A DNA stretch of 64,000 nucleotides, taken from assembly GCA_023424095.1 (NCBI GenBank), contig JAFAEG010000133.1:43392-107391 (forward strand), written 5' to 3'. A program made the translations under genes and the position numbers. Source of the DNA: Pseudomonadota bacterium. GTDB taxonomy: Bacteria > Pseudomonadota > Alphaproteobacteria > Sphingomonadales > Sphingomonadaceae. Shown here piece by piece: positions 38,643 through 48,306 of this stretch (position 1 is its first letter; the number at the start of each line of letters is the position of its first letter). The notes beneath the pieces are model-generated. The model had not been told where the DNA came from, did not search any database, and saw only the letters and a list, made by a program, of their open reading frames with translations.

Positions 38643-40943
38643 TCAGCGGCCAAGGTTGCGCAAGGCGATCCGAACCAGGAAGGTGTCGCCGCGTTCGACA
38701 TCGCCGGCCGTCTCATAATCGCGCCGCCAGGTCACGCCGATCTCGATGCAATCGTCGTCATAGGCGATGCCGATCCGGTGCCGGACCGGATCGAAGCCCT
38801 CGGCCAGCGACAGCGGGTCCTCGTCCCGGTCGGTGAGATCGACGACCGCCGAGCCGAAGATCGACCAGTAGCGGGCGAAGGAGAAGCGGCCGCCGACGCG
38901 GATTTCCTCGCGGTCGTCCAGATCCTCGATCGCCACGCTGATGTCGCGGTCGAGCCGCAAATAGCCGAGGCTGACATAGGTATCGCGCGAACCGATGACC
39001 GCGTCGATCTCGTTCCGCCGAACCGCCAGATCGTCCTTGTCGATGCGGAAGCGGTGGGTGACGGTGACATTGGTGCCGAACTGCACGCTGGTCCGGCCGA
39101 CAAAGTCGGATAGCCGGTCGGCGAGCCCGGTGCCTTGCGGGAAAATGCCCAGTTGCTCGTCCAGCCGGTAGCTCTGGCCGACATTGGTGCGGATCGCGAC
39201 GCCCGGAAGATCGAGCGCCCAATCGACGCCATAGGTGATGCGCAGGCCGTCTTCCCAGCGGTCGTGACCGGGGAAGCGGTTCAGCGCGAACAGGTTGGAA
39301 TCCTCGAGATCGACCGCGCGCGCATCCTCGTTGGGGATGGCCAGATTCTCGGTCTCCGGCGAAGCGACGATTTGCACCCGCGGGGTCAGGCGCTGCGTCC
39401 CGCCCAGGAATTCGCCGACGAACGGCCAGGAGACGTCCGCTGCCAGCGCCGCGATCACCCGGCCCTGGAAGCCGCTTTCGCCGCGATAGGAGGGAGTCGC
39501 GGTCAGCAGATTGTCGCTGGAATGATAGATGTCGCCGCGGGCGAAGGCGGTGAAGGTCACTTCCTGTCCGAACGGGGTCAGCATCCGCCGATCCCAGCGG
39601 GCGCTGGCGAAAGCGCGCTGCGTGTCCTGGCCTTCGGTGCGCAGGATGTTGAGGCTGTTGACCTGCAGCTCCACCCGCCCGCCCGCGACCGGATCGAGCA
39701 GCCGCCAGCGCGCCTCGATCGCCGGCAGCACAATCGGCTGCTGGCCGTCCTGATCGGTGAGCCGCAGGCCCTGAAAGGCCCAGCCGGCGACGTTGATATA
39801 GGAATCGGTGTCGATCCGCTCCGCCTGCACGACCGAGCGCAGCCGCGTGTCGAGGGAGATGTCGTAGCGGCGCAGGAAGGTCCGGTCGGTGACGATCCGG
39901 CCCGAACCGATGATGCTCCAATGCGGGCTCAGCTGGAAACGGCCATTGCCTTCCAGGTAACCGCGCAGCCCCTCATCCTCCAGGCCGGGCGCACCGAGGG
40001 TGCTGCGCGAGCCATAAGTGAGGTAGCCGCGCAGCTGGAAGGCGCCGCTCTGCGTCAAATGCCGATAATGACCCTGCAGCATCGGGAAGGCATCGGTGAA
40101 GACGTGCGGCGTCACCGTCAGATCCCGGTTCGGCCCGAAGCGCAGATAATAAGGGACGCTGAGCTCCAGCCCGTTGGTCCGGCTGAGCCTGAGGTCGGGC
40201 ACCAGCAGCCCCGAACCGCCGCCGCCATTCTCGCGATCCGGAATGGAAAGGCCGGGCAAAGCGATCAACGGAATGCCGAACAGGTTCAGAGTCGCTCCGC
40301 CGAAGCTGATCCGCCGCCGGGCCGGATCGTGCACCACGCGCACCGCGGTGATCTGCCAGGTCGGCTCCTTGGGACAGCCATTCTGGTCGACGACGGCGCA
40401 GGCGGTGTAGGCCGCGCGATCGAGCGTCGACACATTGTTGACCCGCGTCGCGCGATTGGCTGCCAGCCGCCCGCCATCTTCGAGCACGATCAGCAGATTT
40501 TCGATCACCCCGTCGCGCAACGTGTCTTCGAGCACGACGCTGTCGCCATAAGCGCGATCGCCTTCCGGCGTGCTGACCCGGACATTACCCGACGCCCGCA
40601 CTTCCCCGGAGTTGCGCTGGTAGGTCACCTGGTCGGCGAGCAGGCGATAGCCTTCACGGAACATGAAAACGTCGCCGCTGGCCGTGATCGTCTCGCGCGG
40701 CTCGTCATATTCGACCCGGTCGGCGCTGAATTCGAGCGTCGCGTTCGGATCGCCGGGAAGCAAAGGCTCGCCGCCGGTCTGCACCGGTTGCGGCGGTTGT
40801 TCAGCGGCCGGGAGCGGCGCCTCCGCCTGCCCGCCAACGGGCATCGGCGGCACTTCCTCCGGCATCGGCTGGGCGTGAGCAAGGGCGGGGCTTGCGAGCA
40901 GCAGAGGCAAGGCCGTCCAGCAAATCGACTGTATCCGCCTCAC
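38643..40943 (-). CDS. lptD: LPS-assembly outer-membrane protein LptD
   Basis: The 766-residue protein has a signal peptide (ending ALAHAQ), a Pro-rich linker, a periplasmic OstA/LptA-like beta-jellyroll (about 65-200; LEFSADRVEYDEPRETITA) and a large barrel. Near the C-terminus is DDDCIEIGVTWRRDYE, the counterpart of the conserved LptD end with its Cys; two more Cys lie near residue 185 (TACAVVDQNGCPK). LptD passes LPS to the cell surface. In a lipid-A-free sphingomonad the cargo would be another glycolipid, which is inference. Confidence 0.93.
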   Translation of the reverse strand: MRRIQSICWTALPLLLASPALAHAQPMPEEVPPMPVGGQAEAPLPAAEQPPQPVQTGGEPLLPGDPNATLEFSADRVEYDEPRETITASGDVFMFREGYRLLADQVTYQRNSGEVRASGNVRVSTPEGDRAYGDSVVLEDTLRDGVIENLLIVLEDGGRLAANRATRVNNVSTLDRAAYTACAVVDQNGCPKEPTWQITAVRVVHDPARRRISFGGATLNLFGIPLIALPGLSIPDRENGGGGSGLLVPDLRLSRTNGLELSVPYYLRFGPNRDLTVTPHVFTDAFPMLQGHYRHLTQSGAFQLRGYLTYGSRSTLGAPGLEDEGLRGYLEGNGRFQLSPHWSIIGSGRIVTDRTFLRRYDISLDTRLRSVVQAERIDTDSYINVAGWAFQGLRLTDQDGQQPIVLPAIEARWRLLDPVAGGRVELQVNSLNILRTEGQDTQRAFASARWDRRMLTPFGQEVTFTAFARGDIYHSSDNLLTATPSYRGESGFQGRVIAALAADVSWPFVGEFLGGTQRLTPRVQIVASPETENLAIPNEDARAVDLEDSNLFALNRFPGHDRWEDGLRITYGVDWALDLPGVAIRTNVGQSYRLDEQLGIFPQGTGLADRLSDFVGRTSVQFGTNVTVTHRFRIDKDDLAVRRNEIDAVIGSRDTYVSLGYLRLDRDISVAIEDLDDREEIRVGGRFSFARYWSIFGSAVVDLTDRDEDPLSLAEGFDPVRHRIGIAYDDDCIEIGVTWRRDYETAGDVERGDTFLVRIALRNLGR

Positions 40944-41091
40944 TTACTCTTACTCTCCGCCGCTCGCGCCAGCCTATTGCACCGGCACGGCTTGGCTGCA
41001 ATGGCAGTGCGACGCACCGTTCATCGGTGGCGCGCGCCCTGTTGCCGGCGTGCACCGGGCCCCTCTTATTCAGTTCGAAAGGTTACGATCC

Positions 41092-42579
41092 GTGCTCAAA
41101 GTCAGCTTCGCAGCCCAGCGCCCCGATGGCGCCTATGCGCTCGCCATCCCCGCCTGGAGCGAGGACATGGTGTCGGAACGGCTGGCGGGTTTCCCGGAGC
41201 CGGCCCGCACGCTCGCGGCCCGAGCCGCCGATGCCCAGCGCTTCGAGCGTGAACTGGCCGCGATCGCCGAGACCTTCGTCGATGATGGCGGCATTGCCCG
41301 CCGCGTGCTGCTGGTCGGTCTGGGCGGCAAGCGCGACGACGAAGCCATTTACGAGAAGATCGGCGGGGCGCTGACCGCCCGTTTGCTGACCTCGGGTGAG
41401 ACCAAGCTGGTGATCGACCTGACGGGCCTCAATTTCGACGGCGCGACCGCGGCCCGGATCGGCTTCGGCGCCGCCGCGCGCAGCTGGCGCCACGATCACT
41501 ACCGCACCCGCCTCGGCCGCAAGCAGAAGCCGACGCTGGAGGAAGTGGTCATCGTCGGCGGCGGAGCGGATTCGGCGGAGCTGTGGAGCGACCGCGCCGC
41601 CTTGCTCGACGGCATCAACCTCACCCGCAATCTCGTGACCGAGCCGGCCAACGTCATCTATCCGGAAAGCTTCGTCGCCCGTTGCCGCGAGGAACTGGAG
41701 CCGCTCGGCGTCGAGTTCGAAGTGCTCGATCGTGACGCGATGGCCAAGCTCGGCATGGGCGCTCTGCTCGGCGTCGCCCAGGGTTCCGAAAATCCCCCGC
41801 GTCTGCTGGCGATGCGCTGGCGCGGCGGTGCCGACCGCGACTCCGCTCCGGTCGTGCTGATCGGCAAGGGCATTACCTTCGATACCGGCGGCATCTCGAT
41901 CAAGCCCGCGCAGGGCATGGAGGCGATGAAGTGGGACATGGGCGGCGCCGGTGCCGTCGCCGGCGCGATGCGCACGCTCGCCGGCCGCAAGGCGAAGGCG
42001 AACGTGGTCGGCGTCTGCGCGCTTGCCGAGAATATGCCCGACGGCCGCGCCCAGCGCCCCGGCGACATCGTCACCTCCCTGTCCGGCCAGACGATCGAAG
42101 TGATCAACACCGACGCCGAAGGGCGCCTGGTGCTCTGCGACGCGCTCACCTGGGCGCAGCGCGAATATCAGCCTGAGGTGGTCGTCGATCTCGCCACATT
42201 GACCGGGGCGATCATCATCAGCCTCGGCCACGAATATGCCGGCATGTTCAGCAATGATGACGGCCTGTCCGCCTCATTGGCCGACGCCGGCATGGCGACC
42301 GGCGACAAATTGTGGCGGATGCCGGTCGGCGAAGCTTACGACAAGATCATGGATTCGCCGGTGGCGGACATGAAGAACAGCGCGAGCCGGGAAGGCGGTT
42401 CGATCACCGCGGCCTGCTTCCTCCAGCGCTTCGTCGAGCCGGGCGTGAAATGGGCCCATCTCGACATTGCCGGCATGGTCTGGGCGGAAAAGCCCGCCCA
42501 CCTCTACGACAAGGGCGCGACCGGCTTCGGCGTCGCCTTGCTGGACCGCTTCATCGCCGAAAATCACGAGGCGAAATAA
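41092..42579 (+). CDS. pepA: Leucyl aminopeptidase (M17, PepA type)
   Basis: The 495-residue cytoplasmic di-metal aminopeptidase has the N-terminal macro-like domain and the M17 C-terminal domain. It has the metal Lys and Asp in LIGKGITFDTGGISIKP, the signature VINTDAEGRLVLCDAL, and ASREGGSITAACFL. GTG at 41092 is chosen for the LKVSFA start and GAAAGG nine bases upstream. It diverges from lptD across a 148-base gap that must hold both promoters; pepA close to holC recalls the E. coli order. Confidence 0.95.
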   Translation: MLKVSFAAQRPDGAYALAIPAWSEDMVSERLAGFPEPARTLAARAADAQRFERELAAIAETFVDDGGIARRVLLVGLGGKRDDEAIYEKIGGALTARLLTSGETKLVIDLTGLNFDGATAARIGFGAAARSWRHDHYRTRLGRKQKPTLEEVVIVGGGADSAELWSDRAALLDGINLTRNLVTEPANVIYPESFVARCREELEPLGVEFEVLDRDAMAKLGMGALLGVAQGSENPPRLLAMRWRGGADRDSAPVVLIGKGITFDTGGISIKPAQGMEAMKWDMGGAGAVAGAMRTLAGRKAKANVVGVCALAENMPDGRAQRPGDIVTSLSGQTIEVINTDAEGRLVLCDALTWAQREYQPEVVVDLATLTGAIIISLGHEYAGMFSNDDGLSASLADAGMATGDKLWRMPVGEAYDKIMDSPVADMKNSASREGGSITAACFLQRFVEPGVKWAHLDIAGMVWAEKPAHLYDKGATGFGVALLDRFIAENHEAK

Positions 42580-42650
42580 GCGCATCGCGCTCGCTTGACC
42601 TCTGGCTCAAGCGGGCGTCACTTGCGCATCAGTTCACGAGGGAGGGACTG

Positions 42651-43412
42651 ATGCGTAAGACCATGCTCATGTTGGGCGCCACTCTGGTTGCCCTGACGAT
42701 CGCTTCGCCAGCGTCCGCACAGGATATCAACGAGGGCGAGGTCGTCGTCACTGCCAGCCGCGCGCAGCAGAATTATTTCGACACCCGCACCAATCGGGTG
42801 ATCGAAGTCGACGACGACGATGCGGGTGCGCTCCCGGCGCTGGGCATGCGCCGTCGTGCCGACAACGCCCTCATTCCGGTCATCATTGCCGGCGACACGC
42901 GCGAGCAGGGCCCGCGGCGCGAGGAAATCATGACGATGGTGCGCAGCGCGCTGGAAATCGCGCGCCGTTCCGGCATCGAGCTGGCGATCGCCGACTTCTT
43001 CGTCGTGCCTTTGACCACCGACAATTACCGCACGCTCGCCTATATGGGCGACGGCCGCCCGGACAGCGAGCGGGTCGCCTTCTTCATCAAGACGCGCCTC
43101 GGCTCGAGCGCGGACGAGGCGAATGCCGCGATCACCCGGCTCGAACAGTTCATCGCCTCCGTGCCCAGGGCGGGCAGGGCGGAAATGCGCGCGAACGGCC
43201 CGCTCACCCTCTCGATCGTCGCGCCGGACCAGTATCGCGGTCAGTTGCTCGATCAGATCGCGACCGACGCCCGCTCGATCGCCGAGCGGTTTGGGCCCGA
43301 TCAGCGCGTGGAGGCGACCGGACTCGACCGCCCGGTGCAATGGCGTCGCGCCGGCGTGACCGAAGTGTTCCTTTACATTCCGCACCGCCTGGTCTTTCGC
43401 CCTGCTGGCTGA
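42651..43412 (+). CDS. Secreted protein of unknown function
   Basis: The 253-residue protein has a signal peptide (MRKTMLMLGATLVALTIASPASAQ). The mature N-terminus GEVVVTASRAQQNYFD resembles the start of a TonB-dependent receptor, but there is no plug or barrel. The rest is alpha/beta (VRSALEIARRSGIELAIADF, VAFFIKTRLGSSADEANAAI) and ends TEVFLYIPHRLVFRPAG. GGAGGG right upstream supports the ATG at 42651. No family was recognised; a SIMPL-like fold is a weak guess. It lies between pepA and holC. Confidence 0.7.
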   Translation: MRKTMLMLGATLVALTIASPASAQDINEGEVVVTASRAQQNYFDTRTNRVIEVDDDDAGALPALGMRRRADNALIPVIIAGDTREQGPRREEIMTMVRSALEIARRSGIELAIADFFVVPLTTDNYRTLAYMGDGRPDSERVAFFIKTRLGSSADEANAAITRLEQFIASVPRAGRAEMRANGPLTLSIVAPDQYRGQLLDQIATDARSIAERFGPDQRVEATGLDRPVQWRRAGVTEVFLYIPHRLVFRPAG

Positions 43413-43414
43413 AC

Positions 43415-43852
43415 ATGCGCGTCGATTTCTATCATCTCACCGCCACCTCGCTCGAGCGGACCCTGCCGAGCATCTGCGAACGCTTGCTGGCGGCAAGCGA
43501 GCGGCTGCTGGTGGTGACCGCGCCCGAGCGGGTGGCGGCGTTGGACCGCGAATTGTGGACCTATGCGACGGAGAGCTTTCTTCCCCACGCCGCCGCCGGC
43601 TCGGACCGCGACGCCGGCCAGCTTATTCTGATCGCCAGCGACGCCGAGCCCACCAACAATGCCCGCAACATCGCGCTCGCCGACGGCAAGTGGCGCGATG
43701 AGGCGCTCAGCTTCGACCGAGCCTTCTACTTCTTCGACAGCGCCACCATCGACGACGCCCGCGCCAGCTGGCGCGCGCTGAAGGATCGCGCGGACACCGA
43801 ACGCCATTATTGGAAGCAGGACGACAATGGTCGCTGGGTCGAAGGGCCTTGA
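43415..43852 (+). CDS. holC: DNA polymerase III chi subunit
   Basis: The 145-residue protein begins MRVDFYHLTATSLERTLPSI, the HolC opening. It has LLVVTAPERVAALDRELWTY and the IASDAEPTNNARNIALADG segment typical of alphaproteobacterial chi. Chi links the clamp loader to SSB. The start lies two bases after the preceding stop, and the protein ends with a short charged tail. Confidence 0.9.
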   Translation: MRVDFYHLTATSLERTLPSICERLLAASERLLVVTAPERVAALDRELWTYATESFLPHAAAGSDRDAGQLILIASDAEPTNNARNIALADGKWRDEALSFDRAFYFFDSATIDDARASWRALKDRADTERHYWKQDDNGRWVEGP

Positions 43853-43871
43853 CGACAAAGGTGCAATCGTG

Positions 43872-43887
43872 GCGCAGCTAGCTGCGC
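43872..43887. repeat. Perfect 16-bp palindrome in the holC-ndk gap
   Basis: GCGCAGCTAGCTGCGC is fully self-complementary and lies 20 bases after holC. The following sequence to about 43985 carries two loosely mirrored arms (GGCGCAAAGGCAGGAAGCC and GCGGCTTGGCGTGAAGCGC), which may be a decayed intergenic repeat. No gene is seen in the 220-base gap; ndk's promoter must be within it. Confidence 0.4.
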
Positions 43888-44074
43888 AAGGCGCAAAGGC
43901 AGGAAGCCGCAAAGAGGAAATGGTAGGGTGCTCCGTGCCCCACGTTCGCGTCTTTGTTTCTTAGCGGCTTGGCGTGAAGCGCCCATAAAGGACCGACACC
44001 TTGCCCCACACAAAAGCCCCCGCTAGGGGAGCCGCCAATTCTTCACCTTACATCATGGAGCTTTGGGACCAGTC

Positions 44075-44497
44075 ATGGCCAACACGCGCACCTTTTCGAT
44101 CATCAAGCCCGACGCCACCCGCCGCAACCTGACCGGCGCCGTCACCAAGATGCTGGAGGATGCCGGCCTGCGCGTCGTCGCTTCCAAGCGCATCCAGATG
44201 ACCCGCGAGCAGGCGGAAGGCTTTTACGGCGTCCACCGCGAGCGTCCCTTCTTCAACGACCTGTGCGCGTTCATGACCTCCGGCCCGGTCGTCGTGCAGG
44301 TGCTGGAAGGCGAGAATGCCGTGCAGCGCAACCGTGACATCATGGGCGCGACCAATCCGGAAAATGCCGACGCCGGCACGATCCGCAAGGAGCTGGCGGA
44401 ATCGATCGAGGCGAACTCGGTGCACGGTTCGGACAGCGACGAGAATGCGAAGATCGAGATCGACTTCTTCTTCCGGCCCGACGAAATCGTCGGCTAA
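44075..44497 (+). CDS. ndk: Nucleoside diphosphate kinase
   Basis: This 140-residue kinase equalises nucleoside triphosphate pools. It opens [19 protein letters not shown] and carries the phosphorylated His in the NSVHGSDS motif, preceded by [16 protein letters not shown]. The start at 44075 matches the conserved N-terminus; an ATG four codons earlier is less likely. Confidence 0.97.
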   Translation: MANTRTFSIIKPDATRRNLTGAVTKMLEDAGLRVVASKRIQMTREQAEGFYGVHRERPFFNDLCAFMTSGPVVVQVLEGENAVQRNRDIMGATNPENADAGTIRKELAESIEANSVHGSDSDENAKIEIDFFFRPDEIVG

Positions 44498-44505
44498 GCG
44501 CAAAA

Positions 44506-44540
44506 AGCGCGGTTTTCTGCGGATCGCAGAGAGCCGCGCT
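44506..44540 (+). other. Two-step hairpin after ndk
   Basis: AGCGCGG (44506-44512) pairs with CCGCGCT (44534-44540), and inside it CTGCG pairs with CGCAG around three bases. It follows the ndk stop by nine bases but is not followed by T, so it is either a weak terminator or a 3'-end stabiliser. Confidence 0.45.
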
Positions 44541-44628
44541 TGCGGGGCGGACTTCCCTCACGTTAATGTCCGGTTCGGTGGGGAATTCGTAGCATCGCCG
44601 CTGCGGGTTTGAGCGGGAGTGCGGATAA

Positions 44629-45549
44629 TTGAGTTTCGGGCGTAAGGCTGCCTTTCTGCTGGACCGCACGGCTGTGCTGTTCATCGGTCTAGCGTTCGGC
44701 GCGATCATCACCTGGGCGTTCGTTGCCGGCGGTGCGGTCAGCACCCCCGAAGGCAGCGCGCCGGTAGCTGCCGCCGGAACGCCCACGGCCGACACCGGCG
44801 CCACCGCCACGCCTGCCGCGCCGGCCGAGGTCGCGGCCGTGATGACTCCGCGTCTGGCTGCCGCCGGGGCTGAGGGCCGCAAGGTTCATGTCGGCGTGTT
44901 CGGCGACAGTTTCGGCGACGGCATCTATTCCTCGCTCTACCAGCAATTGCGCGGCAACGACGTCTTCCAGGTCCACAAGTTCAGCCACCAGGCGACCGGC
45001 TTCACCCGCTACCGCACCACCAATCTGCTCGACGATACGCGCCGCCGGATCGACGCGCAGCCGGTCGACATCGCCGTCATGTCCTTCGGCGCCAACGACA
45101 TGCAGGGCGTGTACGTGGACGGCCGCGGCTCCGAATTCATGAGCGATCGGTGGAAGGAGATCGTCTCCGGCCGGGTGCGCGAGATCATCGATCTGCTCCG
45201 CGCTCGCGGTGCTGCCGTCTATTGGGTCGGCCTGCCGAAAATGCGCGAGGCCGAATATGACGGCAATGTGCAGCAGATGAACGCCTTTTACACGGCGCTG
45301 ATGGCCAATCTCGGCGTGCCTTTCGTCGATACAGTCACCCGCAGCGTCGATGCCGGCGGTGCTTATTCGGCCTATCTGATCGACGACGATGGCGAGCGCT
45401 TCAATGCCCGCGCCCATGACGGCATCCACATGACTTTCCGCGGCTATTCACGCCTCACCCGTCAACTGGCCGACCGCATCATCCAGTCCGTCCCGGCCAG
45501 CGCGCAGCCGCAGCAGGCCGCCGGCAACAGCAGTGGGTCGCGCGGTTGA
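44629..45549 (+). CDS. Membrane-anchored SGNH-hydrolase protein (DUF459-like)
   Basis: The 306-residue protein has one N-terminal membrane helix (about 12-33, AVLFIGLAFGAIITWAF), an Ala/Pro/Thr linker and a periplasmic SGNH domain. The domain has block I GDSFGDGIYSS (nucleophile Ser), block III FGANDMQG, and the Asp/His pair in HDGIHMTFRGY. This resembles the DUF459/AlgX-type acetyl handling proteins beside MBOAT genes. The start is TTG at 44629 with GGGAG upstream. It is the first gene of a four-gene operon; its stop overlaps the next start (TGATG). Confidence 0.85.
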   Translation: MSFGRKAAFLLDRTAVLFIGLAFGAIITWAFVAGGAVSTPEGSAPVAAAGTPTADTGATATPAAPAEVAAVMTPRLAAAGAEGRKVHVGVFGDSFGDGIYSSLYQQLRGNDVFQVHKFSHQATGFTRYRTTNLLDDTRRRIDAQPVDIAVMSFGANDMQGVYVDGRGSEFMSDRWKEIVSGRVREIIDLLRARGAAVYWVGLPKMREAEYDGNVQQMNAFYTALMANLGVPFVDTVTRSVDAGGAYSAYLIDDDGERFNARAHDGIHMTFRGYSRLTRQLADRIIQSVPASAQPQQAAGNSSGSRG

Positions 45550-46889
45550 TGGCGGTCTCCGGCCTCCTGCTCGGTTTCCTGGCCTTCCAGGGCGTCACCG
45601 GCGCGGCCACGGGTTGCAGCAGCCCGACCCTTTGTGATTCCGGTGCGCTGCCGGCGTTCAGCGCGAAGCTTCGCGAAGCCCGCAATGGCGGCGATCCGGT
45701 CCACATCTTGCAGATCGGCGACAGCCACACGGCCGGCGACATGATCACCAACGGCCTGCGCACCCGCCTACAGGCCCGGTACGGCAATGGCGGCCGCGGC
45801 GTGCTCGCGGCCGGCAAGCCCTATCGCGGCTATCTGACCTTCGGCGTCACGGCGTCGGAGAGCGAAGGCTGGATCTCGAACGTCATCTTCGGCAACCGTC
45901 ACCAGTCTAACGGCCCCGCGCTCGGCCTGTCCGGCTTCACCCGCACCGCGCGCCGCGGCGGCGAATATCTCGCCGTCACCACCGACACGCCCGACAATGA
46001 TTTCAACCGCGCCATCGTCTGCGCGCTGACCGGGCCGGGGCAGGGCGCCGTCACCCTGCGCATGGGCACGCAGGTGGAGAATTGGTCGCTCGAGACGGGC
46101 CGTGAGGGCGCCGCCTGCCGCACGCTGACCAGCCGCTCGCCGCTCTCCAGCGCCTCGATCACGACGCAGGATGATCGCCCGGTCAGCATCACCTCCTTCG
46201 CCACCTTCCGCGACGGCGGCGGCGTGATCGTCTCCAATGTCGGCGTGGTCGGCGCGCAGCTCGAACATTTCGGCCGAACCGATCCGGAGGTGCTGCGCGA
46301 GGAGTTCGAGGCCTACCGCCCCGACATGATCGTATTGGCCTACGGCACCAACGAAGGCTTCAGCCCGCGTTTGACCGCGCCGGAATATGAGGCGGTGCTG
46401 CGCGCTCAGGTGGCCCGCATCCGCCGTTATGCCGGCCGCGACATCCCGATCATGCTCTTGGGCGCGCCCGATGCCGCCAGTCGCAGCGCGGGCATGGGCG
46501 CGAGCTGCGGGGCAGGGTGGTTCACCCCCAATTTGCTGAACGGCGTTCGCTCGGTGCAGCGCCGCGTCGCCCGCGAGCTTCGCCTCGGCTTCTGGGATTG
46601 GGAACAGGCGATGGGCGGCCGCTGCGCCTCGCAATCCTGGCTGAATTCCGGGCTGATGCGCAGCGACATGGTGCATTTCACCCGCGAGGGCGGCGACCGG
46701 ATCGGCGCGATGATCTTCGCCGATCTCGAGCGCGTGACGCCCGCCGCCTCGGTGGAGCGGCCCCGGCCATCGACGACCCTGCCGGTCGCGCCCGGCCCGC
46801 GTCCGACGCAGCAGCAGCAATCGCGCCCGCGTTTTCTCCATCCGGGCCAGGTCGAGGAGCCGTCCGCTACGGCCAGACGGCGCCCGTAA
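45549..46889 (+). CDS. Second SGNH-hydrolase-like exported protein
   Basis: The 446-residue protein has an N-terminal hydrophobic segment (MAVSGLLLGFLAFQGVTGAA) acting as signal or anchor. Its SGNH hydrolase fold is interrupted by a beta-rich insert of about 150 residues: block I is LQIGDSHTAGDM, block III is LAYGTNEGFSP, and the catalytic pair is SDMVHFTREGG near the C-terminus. A Pro/Gln-rich tail follows. Such proteins esterify or de-esterify glycans in the periplasm. It lies between the first SGNH protein and the MBOAT protein with no gap, so a shared pathway is very likely. Confidence 0.83.
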   Translation: MAVSGLLLGFLAFQGVTGAATGCSSPTLCDSGALPAFSAKLREARNGGDPVHILQIGDSHTAGDMITNGLRTRLQARYGNGGRGVLAAGKPYRGYLTFGVTASESEGWISNVIFGNRHQSNGPALGLSGFTRTARRGGEYLAVTTDTPDNDFNRAIVCALTGPGQGAVTLRMGTQVENWSLETGREGAACRTLTSRSPLSSASITTQDDRPVSITSFATFRDGGGVIVSNVGVVGAQLEHFGRTDPEVLREEFEAYRPDMIVLAYGTNEGFSPRLTAPEYEAVLRAQVARIRRYAGRDIPIMLLGAPDAASRSAGMGASCGAGWFTPNLLNGVRSVQRRVARELRLGFWDWEQAMGGRCASQSWLNSGLMRSDMVHFTREGGDRIGAMIFADLERVTPAASVERPRPSTTLPVAPGPRPTQQQQSRPRFLHPGQVEEPSATARRRP

Positions 46890-48296
46890 GTGCTGTTCCC
46901 GACGCTCACCTTCGGGTGGTTCTTCCTCGCGGTCTTCCTCGTCGCCTGGAGCCTCCAGCGCTCCAACGAGTGGCGCAAGATCATGCTGCTCGCGGCCTCG
47001 TGGATCTTCTACGGGGCGTGGGACTGGCGCTTCGTCGCGCTCTTGATCCTCAGCGGCGTGCTGAACTGGGGCGCGGCGCAGCTGATCCTGGCCTCCGGCG
47101 ACAATGAACGCAGGCGCAAGGCGTGGCTGATCCTCGGCATCGTCCTCAACCTCGTGATCCTGGGCTTCTTCAAATATTACGGCTTCTTCATGGAGCAGGT
47201 CTCGGCGACCCTCCATGCGATCGGCTGGGAACGCGACCTCTACATCATGGAGGTGATCCTCCCGGTCGGCGTCTCCTTCTTCACCTTCCAGGGGATGAGC
47301 TACGTCATCGACGTGTTCCGGCGGCAGACCGCGCCGGCGAGCCTGCTCGATATGACCCTGTTGATGAGCTTCTTTCCGCATCTGGTCGCGGGCCCAATCG
47401 TGCGCGCCTCGCATCTGATTCCGCAATTCAAGCAGGTGCCGCAGATCACCCGCGGCATGGCGGCGATGGGCGTGCTGCTGATCGTCTGGGGCCTGTTCAA
47501 GAAGAGCGTGATCGCGTCCGAACTGGCGATCAATTTCGTCGATCCGGTCTTCTTCGATCCGTCCGCGCACAGCCCGACCGATCTGACCTTCGCGGCCTAC
47601 GGCTATGCCGTGCAGATCTATTGCGACTTCTCGGCCTATAGCGACATGGCGATCGGCCTCGCGGCTTTGCTCGGCTACCGCTTCCCGCACAATTTCAACC
47701 AGCCCTACCGCGCCCGCTCGCTGCAGGATTTCTGGCGGCGCTGGCACATCAGCCTGTCGAGCTGGTTGCGCGACTATCTCTACATCTCACTGGGCGGCTC
47801 ACGGCACGGCCTGACGCGCCTTTGTCTGGCGCTCGGCACGACCATGCTCTTGGGCGGCCTGTGGCACGGCGCGAGCTGGAACTTCGTGATCTGGGGCGCG
47901 CTTCATGGCGGCGTGTTGGCGATCGAGCGCTTGTGGCGGGAGTTCAAGCCGAAGACCTGGCCGGCTTTGCCCGCCTTCCTCGGCATCATCATCACCTTCC
48001 ATATCGTGCTCTTGGGCTGGATCTTCTTCCGCTCGCACACTTTCGCGGACGCGATGGCCTTCCTGGGCGGGCTTGGCGGCAGCGCGGAAAGCGCCTTGCT
48101 GACGCCCTTGATGCTCGGCCTCATCGTCTTCGGCATGGCGCTTCACGCCTTGCCCCAGCATGCGATCCAGAATGTCGCAATCAAGGTGCGGGCGATGCCG
48201 GCCATGCTCGTCGGCCTCGGCGTCGGAATGCTGATCCTGATCATCGATTCGATGCGGCCCGAAGGGGTTGCACCGTTCATCTACTACCAATTCTGA
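46890..48296 (+). CDS. MBOAT O-acyltransferase (AlgI/PatA/DltB type)
   Basis: The 468-residue polytopic protein has about ten to twelve hydrophobic segments. It has the AlgI-type start LFPTLTFGWFFLAVFLVAWSL, then FFKYYGF, the VGVSFFTFQGMSYVIDV segment, and NFNQPYRARSLQDFWRRWHISLS divided around the active region. The conserved His is in WHGASWNFVIWGALHGG. Members pass acyl groups (usually acetyl) across the inner membrane to a periplasmic acceptor. The GTG start directly follows the upstream stop. The acceptor glycan is unknown. Confidence 0.93.
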   Translation: MLFPTLTFGWFFLAVFLVAWSLQRSNEWRKIMLLAASWIFYGAWDWRFVALLILSGVLNWGAAQLILASGDNERRRKAWLILGIVLNLVILGFFKYYGFFMEQVSATLHAIGWERDLYIMEVILPVGVSFFTFQGMSYVIDVFRRQTAPASLLDMTLLMSFFPHLVAGPIVRASHLIPQFKQVPQITRGMAAMGVLLIVWGLFKKSVIASELAINFVDPVFFDPSAHSPTDLTFAAYGYAVQIYCDFSAYSDMAIGLAALLGYRFPHNFNQPYRARSLQDFWRRWHISLSSWLRDYLYISLGGSRHGLTRLCLALGTTMLLGGLWHGASWNFVIWGALHGGVLAIERLWREFKPKTWPALPAFLGIIITFHIVLLGWIFFRSHTFADAMAFLGGLGGSAESALLTPLMLGLIVFGMALHALPQHAIQNVAIKVRAMPAMLVGLGVGMLILIIDSMRPEGVAPFIYYQF

Positions 48297-48306
48297 GGAT
48301 GGTCGG

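Noticed and set aside
45768..47747. A 659-codon open frame antisense to the SGNH and MBOAT genes
   Set aside because: Charged, repetitive composition with no signal or domain; opposite strand clearly codes.
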